From contig NZ_CP150207.1 of assembly GCF_037969765.1 (NCBI RefSeq), forward strand, positions 2,404,001 through 2,468,000: a stretch of 64,000 bases of DNA, given 5' to 3'. Both the position numbers and the translations under genes were made by a program. Positions 23,741 through 33,622 of this stretch are shown here, piece after piece (the first letter of the stretch is position 1; each line of letters opens with the position of its first letter). Origin of the DNA: Paenibacillus sp. FSL W8-0186 (GTDB taxonomy: Bacteria > Bacillota > Bacilli > Paenibacillales > Paenibacillaceae). The notes below the pieces were generated by a model that ran no database searches, was not told where the DNA came from, and saw nothing but the letters and a program-made list of their open reading frames with translations.

Positions 23741-25840
23741 GTGGCGGATTCACTCGTCATCGTGGAATCGCCTGCCAAGGCGAAAACGATTGGCAAATAC
23801 TTAGGCAGCAAATACATCGTGAAAGCTTCAATGGGACATGTTCGCGATTTGCCCAAGAGCCAAATTGGGGTTGAAGTAGAGAATGACTTCAGTCCAAAGT
23901 ATATAACAATCCGTGGTAAGGGTTCTGTATTGAAGGAATTGAAGGATGCCAGTAAGAAGGTAAAGAAAATTTACCTCGCGGCTGACCCCGATCGCGAAGG
24001 GGAAGCGATAGCCTGGCACTTGGCTCATGCGCTCGATATGGATGAAACGGAAACCTGCCGTGTCGTATTCAATGAAATTACGAAGCAGGCGGTCAAGGAT
24101 GCGTTCAAGACGCCGCGCAAAATCAATATGGATCTCGTAAATGCCCAGCAAGCACGGCGGATTCTCGATCGGCTCGTTGGCTACAAGATCAGTCCCTTGC
24201 TATGGAAGAAGGTTAAGAAAGGCCTGTCGGCGGGCAGAGTTCAATCGGTCGCCGTCAAAATTATCATGGACCGGGAGAACGAGATTTCCGCCTTCGTTCC
24301 GGAGGAATATTGGAGCATAACGGCCAAGCTCAAGACGGGAGAATCTTCGTTCGAAGCGAAGTTCCACCAGCTTCGCGGAGAGAAGCTGGAGCTGAACAAT
24401 GAAGAACAGGTAAATGGTATTTTGAAATCGATCGAGGGTGCCGCATTTACGGTTTCAGAGGTGAAAGAGAGAGAGCGTCTCCGCCATCCAGCAGCTCCGT
24501 TTACGACGAGTTCTCTGCAGCAGGAAGCGGCCCGTAAGCTGAATTTCCGTGCGGCTAAGACGATGTCGGTTGCTCAGCAGCTGTACGAAGGGGTAGATTT
24601 GGGCAAAGAGGGGACCGTAGGTCTCATTACTTACATGCGTACCGACTCTACGCGGATCGCCGAGTCTGCGCAAACGGAAGCGAAGGAATATATTCTGGAT
24701 AAATACGGCGAGAAATATGCGCCCGAAGCGCCAAGGCAGTATTCGAAGAAAGCGGCCGGTTCCCAGGACGCGCACGAGGCGATACGTCCTACCTCCGTGC
24801 TTCGCGACCCGGAATCCGTAAAGTCCTTTATGAGCCGCGACCAGTATCGTTTGTATAAATTGATTTGGGAACGCTTTATGGCGAGTCAGATGTCCTCTGC
24901 TGTACTGGATACTCTTTCCGTGGACATCGCTGCAGGAGACGTGACGTTCCGTGCTGTTGGCTCGAAAATCCGCTTTCACGGCTTTATGAAGGTGTATGTG
25001 GAAGGCAATGACGATGGAACGACCGATGATGATAAATATTTGCCTCCGCTTGCGGTTGGCGACCAGCTGCAAACCGAGGGAATTGAGCCAAAGCAGCATT
25101 TTACCCAGCCGCCGCCAAGATACACGGAAGCACGCTTGGTAAAAACACTCGAGGAGCTGGGGATCGGACGACCTAGTACGTACGCGCCTACCTTGGAGAC
25201 GATCCAGAAGCGCGGTTATGTAGCGATAGAAGACAAGAAGTTCATGCCTACCGAACTCGGGGAACTCATCATTGAGCAGATGGAGCAGTTTTTTCCGGAA
25301 ATTCTGGATGTGGAGTTTACCGCGCATATGGAAGAAGATCTCGATCATGTGGAGGAAGGTTCCGAGGATTGGGTCCGCGTATTGAGCGATTTCTATGAAT
25401 CGTTTGAGAAGCGGCTCGAAGTCGCTGAAGAAGAAATGAAGGAAATCGAAATCGAAGATGAAGTTTCCGATGAAATTTGCGAGAAATGCGGCAAGCCGCT
25501 CGTATATAAATTGGGGCGTTTCGGCAAGTTCCTCGCTTGCTCCGGTTTCCCGGACTGCCGGAATACCAAGCCGATCATCAAGGACATCGGTGTGACGTGT
25601 CCGAAATGCAAAGAGGGCCATGTTGTGGAACGGCGAAGCAAGAAAGGAAGGATATTTTTCGGGTGTAACCGGTATCCAGAATGCGATTTTGTGTCCTGGG
25701 ATAGACCATCCCCGAAGCCTTGCCCGAAATGCGGAGGGCTGCTCGTTGAGAAGCGCAACAAGCAAGGAGGCAAGCTGCAGTGCACGGCTTGCGATCATGT
25801 GGAGCCGATCGAGGAGAATGAAGATACCTCCGATGAATAG
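23741..25840 (+). CDS. topA: DNA topoisomerase I
   Basis: Type IA topoisomerase that relaxes negative supercoils. 699 residues, GTG start 7 bp after GAGGAGGA. The Toprim domain opens with [17 protein letters not shown] and contains [13 protein letters not shown]; the catalytic Tyr is in [12 protein letters not shown]. Three C-terminal zinc-ribbon units follow (CEKCGKP...CSGFPDC, CPKCKEG...CNRYPEC, CPKCGG...CTAC). The third has the C-x2-C...C-x2-C pattern. The family usually has such ribbons; all cysteines are present. Confidence 0.98.
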   Translation: MADSLVIVESPAKAKTIGKYLGSKYIVKASMGHVRDLPKSQIGVEVENDFSPKYITIRGKGSVLKELKDASKKVKKIYLAADPDREGEAIAWHLAHALDMDETETCRVVFNEITKQAVKDAFKTPRKINMDLVNAQQARRILDRLVGYKISPLLWKKVKKGLSAGRVQSVAVKIIMDRENEISAFVPEEYWSITAKLKTGESSFEAKFHQLRGEKLELNNEEQVNGILKSIEGAAFTVSEVKERERLRHPAAPFTTSSLQQEAARKLNFRAAKTMSVAQQLYEGVDLGKEGTVGLITYMRTDSTRIAESAQTEAKEYILDKYGEKYAPEAPRQYSKKAAGSQDAHEAIRPTSVLRDPESVKSFMSRDQYRLYKLIWERFMASQMSSAVLDTLSVDIAAGDVTFRAVGSKIRFHGFMKVYVEGNDDGTTDDDKYLPPLAVGDQLQTEGIEPKQHFTQPPPRYTEARLVKTLEELGIGRPSTYAPTLETIQKRGYVAIEDKKFMPTELGELIIEQMEQFFPEILDVEFTAHMEEDLDHVEEGSEDWVRVLSDFYESFEKRLEVAEEEMKEIEIEDEVSDEICEKCGKPLVYKLGRFGKFLACSGFPDCRNTKPIIKDIGVTCPKCKEGHVVERRSKKGRIFFGCNRYPECDFVSWDRPSPKPCPKCGGLLVEKRNKQGGKLQCTACDHVEPIEENEDTSDE

Positions 25841-25887
25841 TCGACAACTAGAACAGGCCTACTGAAACACATTAGGGGGAAATTTGA

Positions 25888-27213
25888 GTGGAGCAATCAA
25901 AGAGAGTAACCGTTGTTGGAGCAGGGCTTGCCGGAAGCGAGGCCGCTTGGCAGCTCGCTAAGCGCGGCATCCCTGTTAGATTATATGAAATGCGTCCTGT
26001 CCAGAAGACGCCGGCTCACCATACCGATAAATTTGCTGAACTAGTTTGCAGCAATTCTTTGCGGGCCAACAGTCTGACTAATGCCGTAGGCGTCCTCAAA
26101 GAAGAGATGCGCATGCTGGATTCACTGGTCATTGGAGCGGCAGACCGCAATGCCGTTCCCGCGGGAGGCGCCTTGGCGGTTGACAGAGACGGCTTCTCAG
26201 GCGAGATTACCCGGACGCTGCGCGAACATCCGCTGGTCGAGGTTATTAATGAAGAAATACAGGAAATCCCGGAGGACGGAATCGTAATCATCGCCACGGG
26301 GCCGCTGACTTCTCCGGCGTTATCGGAGCAGATCAAGCGTTTGACCGGCGAGGATTATTTCTACTTCTACGATGCTGCTGCGCCGATCGTGGAGAAGGAC
26401 TCCATTGATATGAACAAAGTCTACCTGGCTTCGCGTTATGATAAGGGAGAAGCGGCGTACTTGAATTGCCCGATGACGGAAGCGGAATTCGATGCGTTCT
26501 ACGAAGCTCTTATTCACGCGGAAGTCGCCGAATTGAAAGAGTTCGAGAAGGAAATTTATTTCGATGGCTGCATGCCGATCGAAATTATGATGCGAAAGGG
26601 AAAGCAGACGGCTTTATTTGGGCCGATGAAGCCGGTGGGACTGGTGAATCCTCATGACGGCAAGCTCCCGCACGCGGTCGTTCAACTGCGCCAGGATAAT
26701 GCGGCGGGAACGCTGTACAATTTGGTGGGATTTCAAACTCATTTGAAATGGGGAGAGCAAAAACGGGTATTCTCGATGATTCCAGGCTTGGAGAATGCTG
26801 AATTTGTCCGTTACGGCGTCATGCACCGCAATACATTTATTAACTCGCCAAAGCTGCTTGAGCCGACGTATCAGCTGAAAGAGCGGCCAAGGCTGTTCTT
26901 TGCGGGGCAGATGACCGGTGTAGAGGGGTATGTCGAGTCTGCGGCCTCAGGGCTGATTGCTGGGATTAATGCTGCATTGGCGGTAAATGAGCAGGACGGC
27001 ATCGTGTTCCCTGAGAATACAACGTTAGGAAGCATGGCTAGATACATCACGACGGCTGACTTCAAGCATTTTCAGCCGATGAATGCCAATTTCGGTTTAT
27101 TCCCGAAGCTGGACACCCGTTACCGTAAAAAGGCGGAGAAGAACGAAGCGCTTGCCCACCGGGCATTGGACAGTTTAAAGGCGTTCATTACTGATTCCCG
27201 CTTACAAGGCTGA
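25888..27213 (+). CDS. trmFO: Methylenetetrahydrofolate-tRNA-(uracil-5-)-methyltransferase TrmFO
   Basis: Folate- and FAD-dependent enzyme that makes m5U54 in the T-loop of tRNA. 441 residues, GTG start after AGGGGGAAATTTGA. The FAD-binding GxGxxG is in [16 protein letters not shown]. The active-site cysteine region [21 protein letters not shown] and the C-terminal [16 protein letters not shown] are characteristic. In B. subtilis (gid) it is followed by codV; here the next gene is hslV, so codV/xerC is missing from the locus. Confidence 0.97.
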   Translation: MEQSKRVTVVGAGLAGSEAAWQLAKRGIPVRLYEMRPVQKTPAHHTDKFAELVCSNSLRANSLTNAVGVLKEEMRMLDSLVIGAADRNAVPAGGALAVDRDGFSGEITRTLREHPLVEVINEEIQEIPEDGIVIIATGPLTSPALSEQIKRLTGEDYFYFYDAAAPIVEKDSIDMNKVYLASRYDKGEAAYLNCPMTEAEFDAFYEALIHAEVAELKEFEKEIYFDGCMPIEIMMRKGKQTALFGPMKPVGLVNPHDGKLPHAVVQLRQDNAAGTLYNLVGFQTHLKWGEQKRVFSMIPGLENAEFVRYGVMHRNTFINSPKLLEPTYQLKERPRLFFAGQMTGVEGYVESAASGLIAGINAALAVNEQDGIVFPENTTLGSMARYITTADFKHFQPMNANFGLFPKLDTRYRKKAEKNEALAHRALDSLKAFITDSRLQG

Positions 27214-27223
27214 TTCTTAGGAA

Positions 27224-27252
27224 GTATCGTCCTGTATAGCGCATCATACAAT
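27224..27252 (+). promoter_or_regulatory. Possible sigma-E-like promoter of hslV
   Basis: CATACAAT at 27245-27252 matches the sporulation sigma-E -10 consensus, and GTATCGT 14 bp upstream partly matches its -35. There is no good sigma-A -35. It might equally be a weak sigma-A promoter. Confidence 0.3.
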
Positions 27253-27290
27253 GATATACGGGTACCCCTAAACAGAGGAGATGGATTGTA

Positions 27291-27833
27291 ATGATTCCTA
27301 CTTTTCATGCAACGACCATATGTGCTGTTCGCCACAATGGCCAAGGAGCTATTGCGGGTGACGGTCAGGTCACGTTTGGCGAAAGCGTCGTGATGAAGCA
27401 GACGGCCAAGAAGGTCCGCCGCCTGTACAGGGGTCAGGTTTTGGCCGGTTTTGCCGGCTCTGTGGCCGATGCCATTACTCTATTTGAAAAGTTTGAGGCC
27501 AAGCTGGAGGAGCATCACGGCAATCTTCAGCGCGCCGCGGTAGAGCTGGCGAAGGATTGGCGCCAGGATCGGGTGCTTCGCAAATTGGAAGCCCTGATGA
27601 TCGTTATGGACAAAACAGGCATGCTCCTGATCTCCGGCGGGGGCGAAATCATTGAACCGGATGACGACGTCCTGGCGATCGGCTCAGGAGGCAATTTTGC
27701 TTTGTCTGCTGCCCGTGCGCTAAAGCGTCATGCGGCTCAATTGGAGGCGAAGGACATTGCGCGTGAATCGCTGCTGGTCGCTTCTGAAATCTGCGTGTAT
27801 ACGAATAATAATATAATTGTCGAAGAACTTTGA
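27291..27833 (+). CDS. hslV: HslV (ClpQ/CodW) peptidase subunit
   Basis: 180-residue Ntn-hydrolase that forms the peptidase rings of the HslUV protease. The core [10 protein letters not shown]... [18 protein letters not shown] and [21 protein letters not shown] are typical. The N-terminus is [10 protein letters not shown]: the B. subtilis Ser2 nucleophile is absent, and the conserved Thr-Thr lies at residues 8-9, so maturation by removing seven residues, or a different mechanism, would be needed. No in-frame start gives Thr as residue 2. AGAGGAGAT precedes the ATG. A strong tandem hairpin separates it from hslU. Confidence 0.95.
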   Translation: MIPTFHATTICAVRHNGQGAIAGDGQVTFGESVVMKQTAKKVRRLYRGQVLAGFAGSVADAITLFEKFEAKLEEHHGNLQRAAVELAKDWRQDRVLRKLEALMIVMDKTGMLLISGGGEIIEPDDDVLAIGSGGNFALSAARALKRHAAQLEAKDIARESLLVASEICVYTNNNIIVEEL

Positions 27834-27839
27834 TGTGCG

Positions 27840-27915
27840 CCTGTTTCCGTGCCAAGAAGCTATGCCGGGAACAGGCTGCCATCAGCTCTACTGTCCGGCC
27901 AACCGGACTTTTTTT
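27840..27915 (+). terminator. Tandem hairpins and strong terminator between hslV and hslU
   Basis: First, CCTGTTTCC/GGGAACAGG (27840-27848 with 27867-27875). Second, GTCCGG-CCAA-CCGGAC (27893-27908) followed by seven T. The second is a textbook intrinsic terminator placed inside a two-gene unit that is normally co-transcribed. Confidence 0.85.
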
Positions 27916-27955
27916 CGTGGCGTAGTCAAAAATACCCTTCAAAAGGAGGATACTC

Positions 27956-29362
27956 ATGACGAATTCTCAATTAACACCAAGACAAATCGTTTCTGAGCTG
28001 GATAAGTATATCGTGGGACAGAAGCAAGCGAAGAAATCTGTTGCAGTCGCTTTGCGCAACCGTTACCGCCGCAGTCTTCTCAGTGAAGAGGTGCAGGATG
28101 AAATCGTGCCTAAGAACATTTTGATGATCGGCCCCACAGGTGTCGGAAAGACAGAGATTGCCCGGCGGCTTGCGAAGCTGGTCGGGGCTCCTTTCATCAA
28201 AGTGGAGGCTACGAAGTTTACCGAGGTCGGGTATGTCGGCAGAGACGTAGAATCTATGGTTCGCGATTTGATTGAGACTGCGATTCGCACCGTGAAGCTG
28301 GAGCGTACCGAAAAAGTTAAAGATAGGGCTGAGGAACTAGCCAATGAAAGGCTGGTACAAATTCTTGTGCCTTCCAGCCATAAAGCCAAGAACAACCGGA
28401 ATCCGTTTGAAATGCTGTTTGGAAACCAGCATGCGAGCGAGACACCGTCGGCGGAAGAGGCGCAGGAAGATAGCTCGCTAGCCGAGCGGCGGCGCCAGGT
28501 TCGAGCCAAGCTGGCTGCGGGACAAATGGAAGAGGATACGGTTGAGATTGAAGTGGAAGATACGGCGCCGAACATGCTGGATATGTTTGCTGGTCAAGGC
28601 AATGACCAGATGGGAATGAATATGCAGGAAATGTTCGGAAACTTCCTTCCGAAGCGTACGAAGAAGCGTAAGCTAACGGTCAAGGAGGCGCGTAAAGTGC
28701 TTACACAGGAGGAGGCGGGCAAACTCATTGACCACGACGACCTCGTCCAAGAGGCGGTTGCCCGTGCCGAACAGTCCGGGATTATTTTTATCGACGAGAT
28801 TGATAAAGTAGCCAGCCGCGGAGGCGGCGGCTCAGGGCCGGATGTGTCCCGCGAAGGTGTGCAGAGGGATATTTTGCCGATCGTTGAAGGATCGACGGTG
28901 ATGACTAAATATGGACCTGTAAAAACCGACTATATTTTGTTTATTGCTGCCGGCGCATTCCACGTGGCTAAACCGTCCGATCTGATCCCTGAGCTTCAGG
29001 GGAGATTCCCGATTCGGGTTGAACTGAACAGCTTGTCTCAAGAGGACTTCGTTTCGATTCTTACTGAGCCTAAAAATGCATTGACGAAGCAATACACCGA
29101 GCTGCTGCGCACGGAAGACATTGAAATAGATTTTTCCGCTGAGGCGATTGCTGAAATCGCTCAAATTGCCGCATCTGTCAATGCCAATACCGAGAATATC
29201 GGAGCAAGACGCCTGCATACCATTCTAGAAAAGCTGCTGGAGGATTTATCATTCGAGGCGCCAGAGCTTACACTTGAAAAAATGACGATCACTCCGGAGT
29301 ATGTACGCGAGAAACTAGGCGATATTGCCCAGGATCGCGATCTCAGTCAATTTATTTTATAA
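27956..29362 (+). CDS. hslU: HslU (ClpY/CodX) ATPase subunit
   Basis: 468-residue AAA+ unfoldase that feeds substrates to HslV. Walker A is [15 protein letters not shown] near residue 60; Walker B is [11 protein letters not shown]. The intermediate I-domain spans about 110-240 and is charged and Met-rich. The arginine-finger and sensor-2 region [23 protein letters not shown] is present. AAAAGGAGGATACTC precedes the ATG. No promoter is evident between the upstream terminator and this gene. In B. subtilis codY follows; here a terminator and the flagellar operon follow. Confidence 0.97.
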   Translation: MTNSQLTPRQIVSELDKYIVGQKQAKKSVAVALRNRYRRSLLSEEVQDEIVPKNILMIGPTGVGKTEIARRLAKLVGAPFIKVEATKFTEVGYVGRDVESMVRDLIETAIRTVKLERTEKVKDRAEELANERLVQILVPSSHKAKNNRNPFEMLFGNQHASETPSAEEAQEDSSLAERRRQVRAKLAAGQMEEDTVEIEVEDTAPNMLDMFAGQGNDQMGMNMQEMFGNFLPKRTKKRKLTVKEARKVLTQEEAGKLIDHDDLVQEAVARAEQSGIIFIDEIDKVASRGGGGSGPDVSREGVQRDILPIVEGSTVMTKYGPVKTDYILFIAAGAFHVAKPSDLIPELQGRFPIRVELNSLSQEDFVSILTEPKNALTKQYTELLRTEDIEIDFSAEAIAEIAQIAASVNANTENIGARRLHTILEKLLEDLSFEAPELTLEKMTITPEYVREKLGDIAQDRDLSQFIL

Positions 29363-29399
29363 CTCCGGACATCTTCATAACCGCATAAGAAAGCCATTT

Positions 29400-29447
29400 G
29401 AGGCCGTTAGTCCCACGAAATTGGGGCAACGGCTTTTCTTCTTTTTC
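29400..29447 (+). terminator. Intrinsic terminator after hslU
   Basis: Stem GGCCGTT...TCCCA paired with TGGGG...AACGGCTTT (internal loop), followed by TTCTTCTTTTT. Confidence 0.8.
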
Positions 29448-29761
29448 CGACAAGTATAATCGGCATAAGGTCATACTTAAAAATGTCGATTTTTCATAAA
29501 AATATTGAAAATTATTCAAAAAATGCATAATCAATCGTTAAAATCTGTAAAGATAGGGCTTTTTTCTTATTGTAATAATGTCGAATCTGCTTGAAACTTA
29601 GGATATATGACATTAAGCTGTTTTTTGACCAAATAGGACAATAGAAAGACTATCGAAACGGTTTATTGTCGAAAAAAAGAGGAATTTGCGAATATGTGTG
29701 GAATTAGTTGTGAGTCGAGAATTAAAATGAGGAAATTTAATCAATTAAGGGGGATAGGAAG
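29448..29761 (+). promoter_or_regulatory. AT-rich regulatory region upstream of the fla/che operon
   Basis: About 310 bp with no gene, marked by a strong AT bias. It must carry the main fla/che promoter. Candidates by eye: an extended -10 TGT-AATAAT at 29571-29579 without a good -35, and TTGACC at 29625 with a poor -10 (GACTAT) 17 bp on. No sigma-D -10 (GCCGATAT) is seen. The flgB ribosome binding site AAGGGGGATAG follows. Confidence 0.4.
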
Positions 29762-30169
29762 ATGCAGCTACTAAATGGCGTAGGCTTTCAAAGGCTCGAA
29801 AACGCGATTCAGGCTGCCAGTACTAGGCAGCAAGTGATAGCAGATAATATAGCGAACGTGGATACCCCTTATTTCAAGCGTTCGAACGTATCTTTCGAGA
29901 CCTTGTTGCAGAATGAATTGAACGGCGGAATGCCTGCTCTCCGGGGAAATCGGACCGACTATAGGCACTTTGTCATAGGTTCGTCAGGGAATGTACCGGA
30001 GCCCAGAATCGTGGTCGATGACAGAACAGCAATGAACAACAACTTGAATAACGTGGACATCGATAGCGAGATGAGTTTGCTTGCGGAAAATAAACTTAGG
30101 TACGACACGTACATAGAACAGTTGAATTATCAAATCAAAATGAAGCGCGTGGCTACAGAAGGGAGATAA
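29762..30169 (+). CDS. flgB: Flagellar basal-body rod protein FlgB
   Basis: 135-residue proximal rod subunit, exported by the flagellar type III system. The shared rod-protein N-terminus is RQQVIADNIANVDTPYFKRSNVSFE, and the C-terminal coiled region is NKLRYDTYIEQLNYQIKMK. It is the first gene of the fla/che operon. Ribosome binding site AAGGGGGA at about 9 bp. Confidence 0.97.
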   Translation: MQLLNGVGFQRLENAIQAASTRQQVIADNIANVDTPYFKRSNVSFETLLQNELNGGMPALRGNRTDYRHFVIGSSGNVPEPRIVVDDRTAMNNNLNNVDIDSEMSLLAENKLRYDTYIEQLNYQIKMKRVATEGR

Positions 30170-30175
30170 TAAGCT

Positions 30176-30625
30176 TTGAAAATCAGCGACAGTTTCAATA
30201 TTAGTTCTTCAGCACTAACAGCGCAGCGCCTTCGTATGGATGTTATCTCCTCCAATATCGCTAATGCCCGAACAACGCGCGCCAGCATGGAAAATGGCCA
30301 GCCGATCCCATATCGGCGGAAGACGGTTGTCATGGCACCCAACAAAACCGATTTTGGTACGACACTGGATTCGTTAATGGGCAAGAAACCCATTAGCCAG
30401 GGGGTAAAGATTACTCAAATCACGGAAGATCAAACGCCATTCAAGCCGGTATACGATCCGACGCATCCCGACGCTGACGGCGAAGGCTATGTCTACATGC
30501 CAAACGTAGATTTGATGAAGGAAATGGTAGACATGATTTCGGCCACGCGGTCGTACGAAGCCAACATCACCGCGCTGAACGCCAGTAAAGCCATGATTTC
30601 AAAGGCCTTGCAAATCGGTAAATAA
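30176..30625 (+). CDS. flgC: Flagellar basal-body rod protein FlgC
   Basis: 149-residue proximal rod protein. TTG start, 6 bp after the flgB stop, using GGGAGAT inside the end of flgB. Motifs: SSALTAQRLRMDVISSNIANARTTRA at the N-terminus, and VDLMKEMVDMISATRSYEANITALNASKAM at the C-terminus. Confidence 0.97.
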   Translation: MKISDSFNISSSALTAQRLRMDVISSNIANARTTRASMENGQPIPYRRKTVVMAPNKTDFGTTLDSLMGKKPISQGVKITQITEDQTPFKPVYDPTHPDADGEGYVYMPNVDLMKEMVDMISATRSYEANITALNASKAMISKALQIGK

Positions 30626-30660
30626 CCAGTCAAATTGAAGCAGTCAGGAGTTGGGAAGAA

Positions 30661-30972
30661 TTGATCCAAAACAATATTAGTCTGAATACGATTCAAAGGT
30701 TAGAGGCCGCAACAGAACCGGTCAAACCAACAGTAACATCTCCTTCAGAAGCGATTAAAAATTTCAGTTCATATTTGACTGATGCTCTGAACGGAGTAGC
30801 CGCACAAGAAAACAATGTACAACGAGTCAATGAACAGTTTCTCCTTGGTCAAGCGAATGTTGATCAGGTCATGATCGCCTCAGAGCAAGCACTGTTAAGT
30901 TTGCAGCTCACTACGCAAGTACGGAACAAAGTGATCGAAGCTTATCAAGAGATTATGCGTACGCAAATTTAA
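30661..30972 (+). CDS. fliE: Flagellar hook-basal body complex protein FliE
   Basis: 103-residue junction protein between MS ring and rod. TTG start with GGAGTTGGGAAGAA upstream. Typical FliE tail QVMIASEQALLSLQLTTQVRNKVIEAYQEIMRTQI is present. It lies between flgC and fliF as in B. subtilis. Confidence 0.96.
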   Translation: MIQNNISLNTIQRLEAATEPVKPTVTSPSEAIKNFSSYLTDALNGVAAQENNVQRVNEQFLLGQANVDQVMIASEQALLSLQLTTQVRNKVIEAYQEIMRTQI

Positions 30973-31004
30973 TGAAACTAGCAAGCTGTGGATGAGGTGA
31001 CATT

Positions 31005-32594
31005 GTGAATGAGAGAATCGCCCAATACCGGGATCGATTAACCGGATATTGGAATAATTTCAGCAGTAAGCAAAAAACGCTATTATTATCGACGATAGCG
31101 ATCATTTTATTGGCAGTAATATTGTTGACGATTCAGTTTTCTAAAACGGAATATGAAGTAGCCTTTACGAATTTGGATTCTACAGATGCTGCGGGCATCA
31201 TGAATCACCTTGAATCAAGCGGTATTCCTTATAAATTAAGCGCGGATGGAACTAGCATTTCCGTGCCTAGCAAGGAAGCGTCTCGCGTGAAAGTAGACGT
31301 AGGGTCGCAGGGGATCGTGAAAAACGGCTCTATCGGCTGGGAAGCTTTTAACGAGAGTTCTTCCCTGATCGGTATGACGGACAATGAATTCAGCGTGAAG
31401 TACAGAAGCGCACTCAATGGTGAAGTGGAGCAGCTGTTGAAACGTATGAAGGGTGTACAAGATGCCAAGGTCCTGATTAACTTGCCGGAGGAAAATGTAT
31501 TCGCCAGTCCGGAAGAACAGCAGAAGGCATCCGCTTCGATCGTCATCGGCTTCAAACCGGGATATCGTCCGAATCAGGAAGCGGTGGATGGATACTTCAA
31601 CCTTGTGAAGACATCCATACCTAACCTGCCGATCGAGAATATTTCCATCTCCTCCAGTGATGACACCGTACTTTTGCCTACAGGGCAAGGAGGCAATCAC
31701 GGTTCTCTTACGACCGCTGTGCAGGAGAATATGGCTCTACAGAAGAAGTTTGAAAGTGATGTAAGCCGAAGCGTTAAACAGTTTCTATCCAAGTTGACAG
31801 GGCCTGATAAAATCGAGGTTCTAGTAGCGTCAACGCTTAATTTCGATCAAATTATTGAGAAAAATAATCTTGTTACCCCCGTTGATACCGAAAATATGCG
31901 GGGAATTGAGATCAGTGCCCAAAGAATTCAGAAAAGCTATACCGGCCAAGGTCAAGGCAATCCGGATAGCGGAATTCCTGGCACCGGAACTGAAGACGTG
32001 CCGGGTTATCCTGCTGAAAGCAGCGGTACCGGCGTGAGCTCCGAAGAATCCTCTTCCACGATTAACTATGAGGTCAACCGTATAACCAAGGATATCGTAG
32101 CGAGTCCTTATGTTGTTAAAGATTTAACCATTAATGTAGCAGTTGAACCACCTGTTGGACAAGATTCTTTGGATCAAGCCACCCAGGATGCAATTGAGAA
32201 CATATTAGCGAATATCGTCAGATCTTATCTTGCCGATTCAGGTACTACTTATACAGACGCTGAACTCCAGCAAAAAGTTGCTGTTTTCTCGCAAACTTTT
32301 CATGGATCGGAAGAAAAAGCTGCCGGCTTTGCCTTATCTAACCCATGGGTATGGGGAGGGGCGATCGCTGTTCTGTTAGTTGGAGCTGGGATTGGAGCGC
32401 TTGTGTTCCGTCGCCGTAAAAAAGAGGAAGAAGAGGAAGAAGAGCTGCCGCTGCCTTTACCTCCGGAATTCCCGTCGATCAACTTGGATACTATTACGAA
32501 CGAAAGTCAAGTGCGTAAACAGCTCGAAACGCTGGCGAAGAAGAAGCCGGATGAATTTGTTAACCTGCTGCGCACCTGGCTGGCAGACGAGTAG
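31005..32594 (+). CDS. fliF: Flagellar MS-ring protein FliF
   Basis: 529 residues, GTG start after GAGGTGACATT. Membrane segment 1 lies near residues 24-44; the periplasmic-type (extracytoplasmic) ring-building region follows with YKLSADGTSISVPSKEASRVKVDV; membrane segment 2 is near residues 445-468; the C-terminal cytoplasmic tail that binds FliG ends at LLRTWLADE. A Gly/Ser/Pro-rich stretch around 305-345 corresponds to the usual variable loop. Full length. Confidence 0.97.
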   Translation: MNERIAQYRDRLTGYWNNFSSKQKTLLLSTIAIILLAVILLTIQFSKTEYEVAFTNLDSTDAAGIMNHLESSGIPYKLSADGTSISVPSKEASRVKVDVGSQGIVKNGSIGWEAFNESSSLIGMTDNEFSVKYRSALNGEVEQLLKRMKGVQDAKVLINLPEENVFASPEEQQKASASIVIGFKPGYRPNQEAVDGYFNLVKTSIPNLPIENISISSSDDTVLLPTGQGGNHGSLTTAVQENMALQKKFESDVSRSVKQFLSKLTGPDKIEVLVASTLNFDQIIEKNNLVTPVDTENMRGIEISAQRIQKSYTGQGQGNPDSGIPGTGTEDVPGYPAESSGTGVSSEESSSTINYEVNRITKDIVASPYVVKDLTINVAVEPPVGQDSLDQATQDAIENILANIVRSYLADSGTTYTDAELQQKVAVFSQTFHGSEEKAAGFALSNPWVWGGAIAVLLVGAGIGALVFRRRKKEEEEEEELPLPLPPEFPSINLDTITNESQVRKQLETLAKKKPDEFVNLLRTWLADE

Positions 32595-32605
32595 AGGTGA
32601 ACGTA

Positions 32606-33622
32606 GTGTCAAAAACGATGACTTCTGGTCTTACCGGAAAACAAAAGGCGGCAATTTTGCTGATAACGCTCGGTCCCGAGGTGTCAGCGCAAATATTCAA
32701 GCATTTACGTGATGATGAGATAGAGCAGTTGACGCTCGAAATCGCTAATGTCCGTAAAGTGGACAGCAGCGAAAAAGATATGATAATGGCAGAATTTCAT
32801 CAGATTTGCCTTGCTCAAGAATATATCACGCAAGGGGGCATTAATTATGCCAAAGAAATTCTGGAGAAAGCATTGGGTTCCACCAAAGCCTTCGAAATCA
32901 TTAATCGCTTGACGGCAACGCTTCAAGTCAGACCTTTTGATTTTGCCCGCAAGGCGGATCCTAATCAAATATTGAACTTTATCCAGAATGAGAATGCTCA
33001 GACGATTGCGCTCGTATTGTCATACCTGCAGTTTGAGCAAGCAGCAGCGATTCTTTCTTCGCTGCCGCAGGAGAAACAGGCGGATGTAGCCCGGAGAATC
33101 GCGATGATGGACAGCACTTCTCCAGAGGTTATTTCCCAAGTAGAACGGGTGCTGGAGCAGAAGCTATCGGCGACCGTAACGCAGGACTATACAAGTGCTG
33201 GCGGTATCGAATCGATCGTTCAAATTTTGAATGGGGTCGACCGCGGTACAGAGCGAACGATTTTGGATTCCCTTGAAATTCAGGATCCCGAGCTCGCAGA
33301 AGAGATCAAAAAGCGGATGTTCGTATTTGAAGATATCGTCAATATTGATAACCGTTCGATTCAGCGGATTATTCGCGACATCGAGAATTCCGATTTGCAG
33401 CTTGCGCTTAAAGTGGCCAGTGAGGAAGTGCGTGAAGCGGTATTCCGCAATATGTCCAAACGCATGTCGGATACTTTCAAGGAAGAAATGGAATATATGG
33501 GGCCTGTGCGGCTTCGTGATGTGGAAGAAGCTCAAACTCGTATTGTAGCAACGATCCGCAGATTGGAAGAAGCCGGAGAGATCATTATAGCCCGCGGCGG
33601 AGGAGATGACATCATTGTCTAA
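32606..33622 (+). CDS. fliG: Flagellar motor switch protein FliG
   Basis: Rotor C-ring protein that contacts the stator. GTG at 32606 (338 residues) is preferred over GTG 32597, because AGAGGTG is 6 bp from the former and overlaps the latter. N-, middle (EHxPQ-equivalent NENAQTIALVLSYL) and C-terminal domains are present; C-terminal torque helix motif VASEEVREAVFRNMSKRMSDTFKEEMEYMGPVRLRDVEEAQ is intact. Ends RGGGDDIIV as in Bacillus. It overlaps fliH. Confidence 0.97.
   Translation: MSKTMTSGLTGKQKAAILLITLGPEVSAQIFKHLRDDEIEQLTLEIANVRKVDSSEKDMIMAEFHQICLAQEYITQGGINYAKEILEKALGSTKAFEIINRLTATLQVRPFDFARKADPNQILNFIQNENAQTIALVLSYLQFEQAAAILSSLPQEKQADVARRIAMMDSTSPEVISQVERVLEQKLSATVTQDYTSAGGIESIVQILNGVDRGTERTILDSLEIQDPELAEEIKKRMFVFEDIVNIDNRSIQRIIRDIENSDLQLALKVASEEVREAVFRNMSKRMSDTFKEEMEYMGPVRLRDVEEAQTRIVATIRRLEEAGEIIIARGGGDDIIV

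Noticed and set aside
24455..25798. 447-codon reverse-strand ORF opposite topA
   Set aside because: Antisense to a fully convincing topoisomerase I; no start signals.
29500..29530. CodY-box-like AATTATTCAAAAAAT near the fla operon
   Set aside because: Too many mismatches to the 15-bp CodY consensus in an AT-rich region.
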